Shown here: positions 43,737-54,589 of the stretch, piece by piece
Layout: each line of letters starts with the position of its first letter
Position numbering within the stretch: position 1 is the stretch's first letter
Assembly (NCBI GenBank): GCA_019022495.1
Contig: JAFEKR010000001.1
Span: 5,394,001 to 5,458,000 of the forward strand
Length of the DNA: 64,000 nt
Source: Epichloe hybrida
Lineage: Eukaryota > Ascomycota > Sordariomycetes > Hypocreales > Clavicipitaceae
Direction of reading: 5' to 3'
The notes under the pieces: generated by a model
What the model was told of the DNA's origin: nothing
The model's database searches: none
The model's input: the letters and a program-made list of their open reading frames with translations, nothing else
Made by a program: the position numbers and the translations under genes

Positions 43737-46700
43737 TGCGCCAGGTATTGATCTTCTGCTCTGTTATTCACACACTTTCTTTCGCTTCCTTTTCTTTTGT
43801 TGCCAAATGTACCAAGCCTTTGCCTTGCGACGATGTCCTGGCAATGATAAATCTCCACACTTTGCTTCTCCGTTGTCTAGTTATTGGATGCCCGTGAGAA
43901 GTGCCCGGGAAGAAGCCGCATCAATGTAATATGCCGTCGGGGCGCTTGTGTTTTCTCTTGCGGGTGTATAGTACAAGTTGATTAAATTAAGGTGGGAGAC
44001 TTGAAGAAATAGGTAGTGCGTGCTGGTAGCCAGACCAACACAATAGAAAAAAGATAATGAAGAAAAAGAAGAAAAAGAAGGCAAGTAAGTAAGTGAATAA
44101 ATGAAAGGCGGGTTGATATTAAGTGGCTTCCGGCAGACCCCAGCTGTTGGAGGTGGGGCAAAAAAAAAAAAGAGACCGGATGAGATCTCGATGGAGACAA
44201 AGAGATGACTTATCTCCCAACAGAGGGAGGAATTCGGGTGACTCTGATATGGAAAGAGAAATGGGTCAAGAGCAAGGCTATACCCAGAAGACTGGGCCGT
44301 AGCCAGCAGGGGCGAGGCTAACTCAAGCCCTTGTATCAGACTCTGGCAGCTAGCGAGACGGACACAGTATCGGATGAAGTTGACGACTCGGTACCGAATG
44401 GCGAAATCGTGGTAGAATCAGTGGTGAATGATCAGCAGGCATCCGTACGGCATCACCCTCTTTTCACCGGGCCGGGGTGTAGTTGAATTGTCATAAATGT
44501 TCCTGAGACGGCAGAGCCTGTGGAGCTTGTCGAGTGTTTTCTCTTGCTGAATGTTCTCCGCTACGGTGTTTTAGATGTGGGAGAGACGAGAAATGCCACC
44601 CGTCTGATCTGCGGCGTTGTGCGCTTTTGCGTGACGGGGATATCTCAGGTTCTTCTTTGTCTGGGCCCAGATATGGCTAGGTAGGAGGCACTAGCAGTTT
44701 CGTCTGAAGTCGTGACAGAATGAGGAGAGTTTCTCTATTCCTTGCATGAACGGGGGTGTTTTGAAGCTGCTGAGAATTAGACAAGACGGCGTCGGAGACG
44801 TGAATCTGGGAGTATATGGTTGCTGTAGGGGGGGAGGGGAAGGAAGGTCCAGGGAGGTTCTAACGTGGGCGGTAGCAGAAGGATAGCTGGATTTATTAAG
44901 AGACAATCGGATACAAAGCATACCTCGACTGCAACCGCCGGGGTAGGCGCCCGTCCCGAGCATGGACCCGGCGAACATGGACCAGATAGCTTGCGAGAAA
45001 GGCGTGAGCACTGAGGAGAACCCGGCCAAGGTGGAAATAGTACGTAGAAAGCCACCGGCGCCCCGCCTCGTAAGGAAAGCGGTGGGGACAACCATTGACG
45101 CCATTCAGGATGCAACAGCGCATGGGGGTCGGTTGGGGCGTCTTCGCCAGGACAGGTCCGAGGCCACAGAGGCAGAGGCAGAGGCAGAGGGAGAGCGGCC
45201 GCAGGTGGGTGGCATTATTCATTATTTCGAGAGTTTATTACTGTACGTCCGGACTGTGCGTGTATGTATCGAGGCGGGCAGCAGCACTCTGGAGTCTTGG
45301 CGTCTGGGACGACAAATCACCGTGTGGCTCGAGGTGATTGGAGAAGTTGTCGGCGGCGGTTACGGGCTCCCTCACGGCCAATCAGCACCCTTGCCGTCGG
45401 TCGCTAGCTAGGGGCGCCCCTGCCGTTTCTCACTCAACATGTGCCACATTGCATGCACATTGCATGCATGACCACGGTCCACACTGCATGACCACATTGT
45501 GAGTGGTCCATGTCACCGAGTCGCCACCTGCTTTCCCCAATTGGTTACAGCCACCGTCAGATCTAGTCGTTGCTGTCCTGCGTACGGACTAGTCACATTG
45601 TCACCCGTCAATCATCAGTATCAGCTGTCCATATTCTGCTTCATGATAGTCCTGGACAATTGCTTGTATCAATTCGCATCTTTCCGCCATCGTCGATTCT
45701 CGACCCATTCATTCGTCGCTCCTTTTCTGAGCCTCTGAATCGCCAATGCAATGGCACCAGAAGCAGCTCTTCTTTCTACATATGTGCATGTTGTATTCTC
45801 TCAGACGCAATGCAACGCCCTAATAATAATAATAAGCTCAACTAACTACGGAGTACGGACTACTCCGTCACCGTTCCTTCCGATCTGGCTCCCCACCCAC
45901 TGACTATGAACATATGCGATGATGATAATTCCTTTTCTTTGTGTCCATGCTCGGCAACACCCAAGGTTCTCCCCAACGCTCGCGCGACCGAGGCGGGTTT
46001 CGAAAGATTCGTGTGATCCGTAGACTAACTAGTCCGTAGGGCCCCGTCATGATGCGATTCTCCCCGCCACACTGACTTGCTTTGGCCGCCAGACCCACGG
46101 GCACTGACTGACCTGCAACCACTTACTAATAGCTTTTTATGTACCATGTACCCCCACTGTACATAGGGATTAGGGAGAGCTCCTCTATCAATCCAGCTCA
46201 TCCCGGTTCCGGACCAACACACGCCACTTCGGCCTATTCTCCATGGAATACAACCCTACATACAACGGAGCACGCACGCACCACCAAGAAATAGTCAATG
46301 GTCCCCATGTACTCCGTACTCCGTACGGATCCGTACATGTACGCGAATCTGTCATCTGACGGGAAGCCACACTTACTAAAACTGTACCCATGCCACCCAT
46401 GCCCCGGCCACTCCCGGCGGCTCTGCCAGTTCGTTGATTGGAGGTGGCTGCATCAGTGCCCACCCGGTGCACCGATGGTACAGCCAACCACGCCCGACAT
46501 CACACTCAAATGTACGGATCCGTAGAACGTCTGCTTGTTGGCCGTTGTACGCCTGCAGTTCCTCTTTTTTTCTTTTCTTCTTTTCCCTCAACTTTTCCGT
46601 GTGTGGGTGTGGTGGCGGTTTGATCATCATGCGATTTCATGATACTTACGGATTACTACGAGGTAAGTTAGCGCCGCCCGAGGTTCGATTCTTGGTCCCG

Positions 46701-46921
46701 GATTGATTCGACCGCCGCGGTCATCGGCCATATTTGTCCAACTCAGCCTTGTTGGTCCCAACGTCTGGCCCATCTGCGACGGTGGTTGTGTGAGAGAATG
46801 AATAAATCTGACGTGTGCTCTTGAAGAGCGTCATCAATCATGTCAAACCTCCAAATCGCTTCTCAGAACTGATGCCGGCCTTCGTTTAATCTTCCATGTT
46901 TGTGGGCCACGGACGGCGTTG
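43737..46921. other. 3.2-kb gene-poor region
   Basis: No convincing gene. Frames at about 44691-45115 (minus) and 44962-45411 (plus) overlap each other and lack recognisable domains. The right half contains many CGGAGTA/TACTCCG motifs (45848-45870, 46311-46327) and short GCATGC and ACCACATT repeats at 45435-45500. Much of it may be promoter or untranslated sequence, or an unrecognised noncoding RNA. Confidence 0.4.
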
Positions 46922-47681
46922 CTACAATGTTTTGGGACCGTCTTGAAAGTATGAAATTAGTCGACGTCCGTCCTCTTCCCCCAACGCATTGCAAATTCGC
47001 AGCTGCCCTTCTTCTGTCTCCACGAGGGTAGCCAGATGTGACAATCCCGTGGTACGCGACATCAGGTTTGCTATTTTACAGTCTGCCAAAGGACGCCCAC
47101 GAACACAATTTCGAACAATTTCCCTCCGCATCACCTGCTCGTCAGGCTCATCGCCATGGTTGGTCACTGAATTGCAATGGTTTCGTAGGTTTTCGATAGT
47201 TGTAATGAGTTGGTGAGCGCTCGAAAGTGGCATGAGCGAGATGTTGTTGTACCGAAGCATGCTATATATGCCAGCCATGTTGTAAGGACGTACACCGTCT
47301 GACGACTCATGCGGAAGGCCAACATACTGCATTTGAAGTCTCATCCACGGAGACATTGCGTCTTGACCTTGCAAGAGAAGCATGACTCCTTTCCTGGCAC
47401 ATTCTTGACCGGCAAGGTGTTCAATCCTCTGCTTCTCATCACTGTCAAGTGCTTGTGTGCTGGACATGAGCAAGATGCGAAAGACTTCTCTGCATCCGTT
47501 CGATGAGAATTGGAAATCGACATCGTGATCGGGAAGGTTTGATTCTTGCGCTGTCAGGAGCACGAAGCCGCTTTGTTTCTAAGCCTGCGGAGTACTGACC
47601 TTTCCATTTGGTGGGAGGTTTGAGGAAATCTGGAACAACTTGCGCCCATTCCTTCCTGCTGCGAAGACGTGAAGAAAACAT
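46922..47681 (-). CDS. Hypothetical protein, two exons
   Basis: Not recognised. The proposed exons are 47600-47681 and 46922-47550, with a GTCAGT donor, an ACAG acceptor and phase 1, giving 236 residues beginning MFSSRLRSRKEWAQVVPDFL. The joined protein has no stop, no signal peptide, and one mildly hydrophobic stretch. It has moderately conserved-looking blocks (SPWMRLQMQYVGLPHESSDG, VMRREIVRNCVRGRPLADCK) and is helical and charged. The open frame of 213 codons with normal GC is longer than expected by chance here. The first exon is less certain; an upstream exon without ATG could extend it. Confidence 0.5.
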
Positions 47682-48205
47682 GGGCCTGCTTCCTCTCTCT
47701 GTGAGGTGATCTGACGCACAGTGAAATGTAATTGGAATGAAGAGGGCGCTGTCAGTCAAGTTGCGTGGTATCTTGTGTTGTCATGAATGAGGCAGAGATT
47801 GCATCCTCATGAGGAATTTCAGAAGTATTGAGAGTGGAAAGAGCGCTCTCGCCTCCTGCCTTCCGGTCCTCGATCTATCCGATAACGATTGCCACCCCTT
47901 GCGGCGCCAGAGTGAGGTCATGCCATGCTAAAGATGCCTATCTATGTGTATTTTGTAATTTGCGATAAAGAAGAAGAAAAGTGAGTATTGTACAGATCTA
48001 CATCTTCACATCTTCACATCTTCAAGATCACCCAAAAAAAAAAAAAAAAAAAAAAAAAAACCCGCCTTGGGATTAAACATCGATGGCCTCGCGGCGCACT
48101 GCTCAAGCCAACCCACTTTTTCCTTCTTTTTTCGAATTCTTGTCCAATTTTACAGTGGCAGGGCTGCGTCCGTTCTTGGTCATTGTGCCTAAAGAATGAA
48201 CAAGC
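47682..48205. other. Intergenic region with a long poly-A tract
   Basis: 524 bp between the hypothetical gene and the OPA3-like gene, both on the minus strand. It contains a near-pure run of about 28 A at 48033-48060 preceded by a CATCTTCA array. No gene is seen. Confidence 0.5.
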
Positions 48206-48942
48206 TCATGGTTGCAGTGTTGGCAGCATAGGCAACTTCGTCTTCGGGTCCCTCAGCTCCCTAAGCGCACCTTCTAGCTCTTCAAGCCTCCGTCTTTGCT
48301 TCTCCTCTGCCTCGACCAGCTCCTCTTCTCTCCTTCTCATTGCTTCCACGCGCTCGCTTAGATCGTCTATCCTCTGCTTATTCACGTCAGGTTTCTGCAG
48401 GGCCTTCCTCGATTCGTATATAATCAGACTGCAGGCCACTCCGAGAATGAAAGCATCGCCGATGACGTCTGCGAACAGGTCCACGGCTTTCCCTTCGGGC
48501 AAAGGTCGGAATTTACGCTTCCACACGTTTTGAAAATTTATTCGGGATGTTTTCGAGGATGAGGACGATGAGGACGATGACGATGACGAGGATGCAGAGC
48601 TATTTTTGGCCTTTTCTTTGGCAGCCTCGTCGCGCTTGTGTTGTTCTTCCGTCTTGACGGTGGGTGCCTCGGCGCGTTCTTTGGCTCGACGCTCGGCTTC
48701 GGGGTCGCGCAGCAGTGCGACTGAGAGGCGCATGTTCAGTTGATGGATGTGTTGGCCGTATTTGGCAGCGAATGCACGGAATCGGGGATGATCGTGAGCT
48801 TGGGCTTTGATTCGATTCTGATCGTGGCTTTAGCACGGGCTGGCTGTCTGTGGAGGGGGGATGGGAGAGGGCTTACGGCGCCATATTTGGAGACGTGTCG
48901 CACAAATAGCGACGCGAGTTTGAATAGAGGTAGGGGTACCAT
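48206..48942 (-). CDS. OPA3-family mitochondrial protein, two exons
   Basis: A homologue of OPA3, a mitochondrial membrane protein linked in humans to optic atrophy with 3-methylglutaconic aciduria; its molecular role is unsettled. Exons are 48877-48942 and 48206-48817, giving 225 residues. The N-terminus MVPLPLFKLASLFVRHVSKY is a family hallmark and looks like a mitochondrial leader. It is followed by NRIKAQAHDHPRFRAFAAKY and the conserved ADVIGDAFILGVACSLIIYE membrane-associated segment. Between them is a fungal-type insert with a run of at least 13 serines. The C-terminus (RIDDLSERVEAMRRREEEL onward) is a strong coiled coil. The intron is 59 bp with a GTAAGC donor. It is divergent from the Polo kinase gene. 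Confidence 0.9.
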
Positions 48943-49981
48943 GGTGAATCAATTGCTGTGGGGAGGCTGCTGCCTCTATGCGTAGCTGTGGTGGGATCGT
49001 CGTGAAAAGGATGTCTGGTTTTTCATGGAGAAGCGGCGGGGGTGATGACGACCAGGAGAAGGTGAGGAATATTGCGCAACGCAACCTTGAACAAGAAGAA
49101 ATGAAATATATCGTTAATGCATCGCGGAATGTGGGAGTCGTAAGAGATAATGTCGGAGCTGCCGGCGCGCTCGGATCCAGGAAAGGAATGAACGGAAGCT
49201 TGCAGACCGATCGTCAGCCAAGCCGTGATCATGTTGAATTTGTCGAATACATGGGTGTACACATGTATGTATGTATGTGGCTGTCACGGCAAAGAGTGGG
49301 TCTCGAAAATGTATTGAGTGGGCTCGTTGCGCCGGCAACCATCAGACACGCATTTGAGCGCACAATGTACACAAACCGCGCACAAGCATTGGGAAATTGG
49401 GAAAGAGGCTCTCCTCTAGTTGGGGGACGGGCGGACGACTGGACAAGCAAGTAGCAAGCAAGCAAGCAAGCAAGCAACCAGCCGCCATTTGTCACTTCTC
49501 CTTGCATCCACATCCACATCGACATTCAGCATTGCTTAATGCTTTTCTCCCTCTACTTCTCTACTTCCTCCTCGGGAACCATTGCCAACACTTTCGCCCG
49601 ACGGTTCGCAGTGGCTTTACGCTTCATCGCGAATGCCACACCGTGCTTGAATTGTAAGCTGTCGTCTTCCTTTTCACCCATAACCCATGCGTATGTGCAT
49701 TCAGCCGCCATGCTATTATGTCTGTGGCTATAGCAAGCTTTTGGCCTTTGCATCCATATCATACCGGGCGGATGTCAACCGCAGCAAACGAACAACCTGC
49801 AACCCGATACAACAACAACAGCAACAGCCTACTTATTCTTTTGTCACTGCAGGCTATCCCTTCTCGATCCCCCCCCTTCACCGCGGCGACATAAACCGGA
49901 CTCCTCCCCCCATATTCGGTCTTCACGGCCCATCGACATTTTGGCGCCCTACGCCAGCCGCCCACGCGTTCTCCAGTAGTC
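48943..49981. promoter_or_regulatory. Divergent region between OPA3-like and Polo kinase genes
   Basis: 1039 bp. It contains a CAAG tetranucleotide array at 49445-49476 and CATCCACATCCACATCGACA at 49506-49525. The last 300 bp before the kinase ATG are pyrimidine- and CAA-rich, like a long fungal 5' UTR. Small frames on both strands are not supported as genes. Confidence 0.45.
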
Positions 49982-52900
49982 ATGGCCCATCGACTCGCGG
50001 CGGCCAAAGGCAGCGTCGACCTCGAGGCTTTGTCCCCTAGAGATGCCAACGCCCAGCGAATGCCCAAAGCAACTGAGGTCAAGGCCAAGACTGCTGCTCA
50101 GCTTCGGTCCGCCAAGGATAAGGAGCATCCTCCTCCTCCTCCTCCCGAAGTGATTGAGCCGAGCAGCTCTGATCGCCCCGATGGCGCTTCCTATCAAGTG
50201 GGTAAGCTGTTGGGAAAGGGCGGTTTCGCCATTTGTTACAGCGGTCAGAATGTGGCCACCAAGCAAAAGTACGCGTTGAAGATTGTCAAGTGCAGAATGC
50301 CTCCGAAGATGGAGCAAAAGGTCAGTCTACTATCTTTAGATGTTGTGCAGGTGACGCCATGCTGATCTCATGCCTCGACGAGTTTAGTTTCAAACTGAGC
50401 TGCAAATTCACTCGAAGATGAAGCACAAGAACATTGTCCAGTTTTTCCGGGCATTTTCATTCAACAACTGCACCTATCTCGTTTTGGAACTTTGCAATAA
50501 TGGATCTCTCATGGACATGGTCAAACGCCGCAAGGGCCTCACCGAGCCTGAAGTTCGATTCTATTCGGTTCAGATTGCGGGCGCCATCAAGTACATGCAC
50601 GGCAAGGGCATCATTCACCGCGACTTGAAAATGGGCAACATCTTCCTAGACTCTCAAATGAATGCAAAGATTGGTGATTTCGGACTGGCGGCTCTGGTGG
50701 TCACTGGTAGGGACATGCAGACCATACGACGGACGACTCTTTGCGGCACTCCCAATTACATCGCGCCTGAAATTCTAGAGAAGGGCAAGAAAGGCCACGA
50801 TCACATGGTCGATATCTGGAGTCTAGGCATCATCATGTACGGACTCTCTGCCCCATTCTCGCTTGACGGTTGGTTTCAATGTACTAATAAGAAGCCCAGG
50901 TTTGCTATGCTTACTTCAAAGCCTCCCTTTCAATCCTCGACAACCGATGAGATTTACCGCCGTGCCAGGGAGAGAGACTATGAGTGGCCAACGAGTGAAA
51001 CATCACAGAAGTTCATTAGCCAGGACGCCAAGGACCTGGTTGCCGACATGTTGCAAGATGCAGACTGTCGCCCGGAGCCCGAAGAGATTATCCGACATCC
51101 CTTTTTCACATGTGGCTATATGCCCGCAGAGGCCGACATGACCTCTCGCCTGAGAGAAATACCGCCAGATCGCCAGGAGTTTTATGGAACACGAATGGGC
51201 AGTACTGTTCAAGCAACCTCACTCAAGAACTTGAAGGAAATGTGCCGCGAGTGCTGTATTGGCCCCTGGACTGATGCAAAGATCATACACTCGCAAATCT
51301 GGAAAGAAATGGCTCAAGAAGAGAAGGTGGGATTGACCCCGATGATCCCGCTTGTTGAAAATACGGTGTATCGGCCATTTGAGGATTGGCTCAAGGAAAA
51401 CATGCCCCAGCGGAGCAAGTTCTCCCATTCTTTTAGACCAACGTCATCATCTTCCTCCTCCTCCTATTCGTCTTCTTCTACAGGTACAACAAACGAGGAA
51501 TCACAAACAAGCACACAGAGGACATCAGTCGGTCTTTTGAGACAGCCTCCGCAAAGCTTTGCAGCTCAACAACGTGCTCAAAACAGACCAGCGATGGTCT
51601 CTGCGGCCTCCACAACCAGTAAATCAAATTCCACCATCGACCCGGCCCTAACCACGAGCCAAAGTTTGCGAGTTCTTCCTCGACGAGAAGTTTTTCGCGG
51701 TGAATCTTTGTCCAAGGCTTCTTCGGAGACGGTCAGCAAAAGCGTGCGAGTCTCTGCTCGCACAGAGCTGCCATCCATTCGCTCTGCTCCAAGTTTACAG
51801 GTTGCTGAACGCGCTGCTACAATGACTTCCGCCCCTCTGCAGCCCCCGAAGAAGGCAAACTCGTCGTCTATTCGGCCTGCCACCCTCTTTTCGCCCTCGG
51901 AGAAACCAGAAAGCGTTGCCAGTTCGAAGCCTGATGTTATTCTCGATCGCCTGAGAAGGTTGCAAGCGGACCTCGAAAGAGCGTTGAACTCTCGAACCAT
52001 GGCCATCATCTCCTCCAAAACTGTATCTCCGCCTCACCCTCATGTGGTTGTGAAATGGGTGGACTACACCAACAAGTTCGGTCTCGGGTACATATTGAAT
52101 GACGGAAGCGTCGGGTGCGTGCTGCGAGATATTCCCACAACAGAAGGCAGCAAGACTGCAATGCTTCCACCAGCAGGCGTCTTCATTCGCGGCGCTGAAA
52201 AACACATTCTTCGTCGACAAGATGAGTCGTATCTCGATAGGAACCAGCCCATCCCCATGACCGAGTCTATCAAGTTCTTTGAGAATAACGGCGAGAGCGG
52301 CCTGTCAGAGGTAAACATTTCGCCCGAGCATTTCCGGGTGGCTGTCAACGAGGACGGTACGGCTGGCAAGATGAACCCAGGCAAAGACATTTATCAGCAC
52401 CGAAAGAGGGAGAGAATCATCCTCTGGAAGAAATTCGCCAACTACATGATTGCTTATGGCAGAGATGAGAACCTACCGATCGAAGACCTTGATGGACAAG
52501 GTGTCATGTCACCCGGACATAAGGGCACCATGGCAGAGCTGGTCACCTTTTACCAACGATTTGGAGACGTGGGCTGCTGGGTATTTTGTGACGGACATCT
52601 CCAGGTAAGCCACTCCATGGGCAGGAGCAACTGCATTGAGTCACCTTTACTAATTTGGTTTACCTTTTTTTTTTTTTCTCCCTCTTCTCTAGTTCAATTT
52701 CCCCGATCATACCAAAATTGTTCTCGACGCCACTGGTACCTGGTGTCATTTCTGGCATCTTCCTCAAGAAGCCGCAGAGAGACTAGCTTCGACGGGCACA
52801 ATTGGCGCAACGGCTCTCGATGATCGTGCGACTTTGTCGTTTCCACTGCAGACATTGCTCAACTTCCAATCCAAGTCCTCGACACGCTCAGCCAGCACGC

Positions 52901-53208
52901 GCAAACGACCAGAGATTGACCCCGAGCTCCAAGGCATACCCACTGCCAATGATTTCCGCCGCAAGATTGAGTTCATCAAGAACATCGTCAAGGAGTGGGT
53001 TAGCAATGGTGGTCTAGGGAACAGCTCAATGAGCAGAGAGACACGCCTACGATGGACTGGCTATCGAGAGCTCGTCAACACGACGATCCCACAGAAGCAC
53101 GTGTGGGTTACGATTGGTGCTCGCTGGGGAGACCAGCGCTTGTCAACGCTTGTCGATCCGCGAACGCCATGGGAGCTGGGAGAAGAAGTGGACAGCTCAA
53201 ACAAGTAA
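49982..53208 (+). CDS. Polo-like kinase (Cdc5/Plo1 family), four exons
   Basis: A serine/threonine kinase controlling mitotic entry, exit and septation, acting at spindle poles and kinetochores. Exons are 49982-50320, 50388-50836, 50900-52604 and 52693-53208, giving 1002 residues, longer than yeast Cdc5 (705). The kinase domain starts at about 71: GKGGFAICYSG loop, Lys100 in YALKIVK, IIHRDLKMGNIFL (Asp about 192), GDFGLAA (Asp about 210), and T-loop TTLCGTPNYIAPE with the activating Thr near 230. A Ser-rich linker of about 250 residues follows. Polo box 1 has KWVDYTNKFGLGYILNDGSV and polo box 2 has FCDGHLQFNFPDHTKIVL. The 63-bp intron at 50837-50899 has a perfect TACTAAT branch site and no in-frame stop. 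Removing it gives the conserved IIMFAMLTSKPPF instead of a 21-residue insertion. Confidence 0.95.
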
Positions 53209-54589
53209 AGCGGTCTTGGTCGTTGGGTCAATTGCAGGAAAGAGAATGGACTTTGTGTATATGTGGGCGAGATATCAGGGCCAGCGGTACGAATCGGAGG
53301 CTACAAGGGACAAATCTTTTTCTGAAGCGATTCTTGGCACATTTTGTCGATGTTTATACCTGGCTTCTGCACTTGTAATGTTTTTTTTTTTCTTTCCCTC
53401 TCTTTTTCGCTCCTTTTGGCTGTAGCGAGCTTGGCCGGCGTTGAAGGATCACTTTTGTCATGGCGTATGCGAGACATGAGACGATCGATAATGACCCTGT
53501 GCTTTGTGCGTGTGCTTTTTCTATTCGACTTTATTATATTTCTAATACACCATGTTTGTATACACGTTGGCTGTGCTGGTCAGTGATGATAGGTCTCTTG
53601 ATGAGAAAGAGAAAGACGCAGAGAGATGGAGAAGAGCGTGATGACTACAGATTGGCGTGCTTCCGCCCAAGACATGTTGTATCCATGTATCTCAGTCAGT
53701 GCGATGCAAGTATCCTCATCATCCCCCTCGTGATTTCAACACAACAACGCGTTGTGTTGGAATGTCTCGTGCGCTCCAACATGAAGAGAAGGAGGCGGCG
53801 TGCCTGACTGCTCTTTCCGTCTTGCACTCTCTTCTCTCCAGGTGTGCGTGACGTTGTTTGTCCCGTCCTGCAAATCCCCGACCCCGACTACTTCATGCTT
53901 CGCATCATCACATTAGGCACAGGGCCATGGGGGCCATGGCAATCCATGTAATGTATTTCAAAAAGACACATCAAGTTATTATTTCGCTCGACTTGCCGCT
54001 TGGCGAGCGAGCGCACTCATACTCCACCCTACACCTACACCTCCTACTCAACTAACCTAGGTCCCGGTCCGTCCCTACGTACTGCTCCGTGGCCTTGCCT
54101 GCCTGCCTGCCTCTCCCAGCAAAAGTTATAGACAAGTTGCGTTATGAAAAAGTAGAGACGGGAAAGAAACAACAGGCAGAAGACAGAAGAACAAATTGTG
54201 GAAGAGGCGGACTTTTTCCCCCGGGGGGGGGGGGGGCAGACAAAAAACGCCCCCGTGACACCAATGCGTGTATGCCGATCATGCTATGCAGTTGCATCTT
54301 CTTCCTCTTGGCACATAAATACAGCCCCCGTACCTGTACGCTGTGAAAAGCTCATGTGCTGTTGGTATGATGAGCAGACGCGAGCGCTTGGTCTGACCAG
54401 AGTGTGACAACCCTGATGTGCTAGGGACGATGCGTACAGATGTATGGAAAAAGGCGCGAAAAAAAAAAAAAAAAATGTGTACAACCAACAAAGGGTGCCG
54501 GCCATCCAAACCCAACACTGTACGCCAGTAATACTCAACTCTTTCGGCACTGCGTGTGGAAATATGAGTGCCGATGTCGGTCGACCAAC
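53209..54589. other. Convergent 3' region between Polo kinase and chitin synthase
   Basis: 1.4 kb without a supported gene. It has homopolymer runs: T at about 53382-53392, an unbroken G run at about 54223-54235 and A at about 54460-54475. CCTGCCTGCCTGCC lies at 54098-54111. Both 3' UTRs presumably lie here. Confidence 0.45.

Noticed and set aside
44691..45411. Overlapping 110-150 codon frames on both strands
   Set aside because: Mutually exclusive, repetitive (EAEAEAEGE-like and Pro/Leu-rich), no domain and no splice partner.
48033..48060. Poly-A tract as the tail of a LINE or processed pseudogene
   Set aside because: No coding remnant or target duplication adjoins it; it looks like a simple homopolymer.
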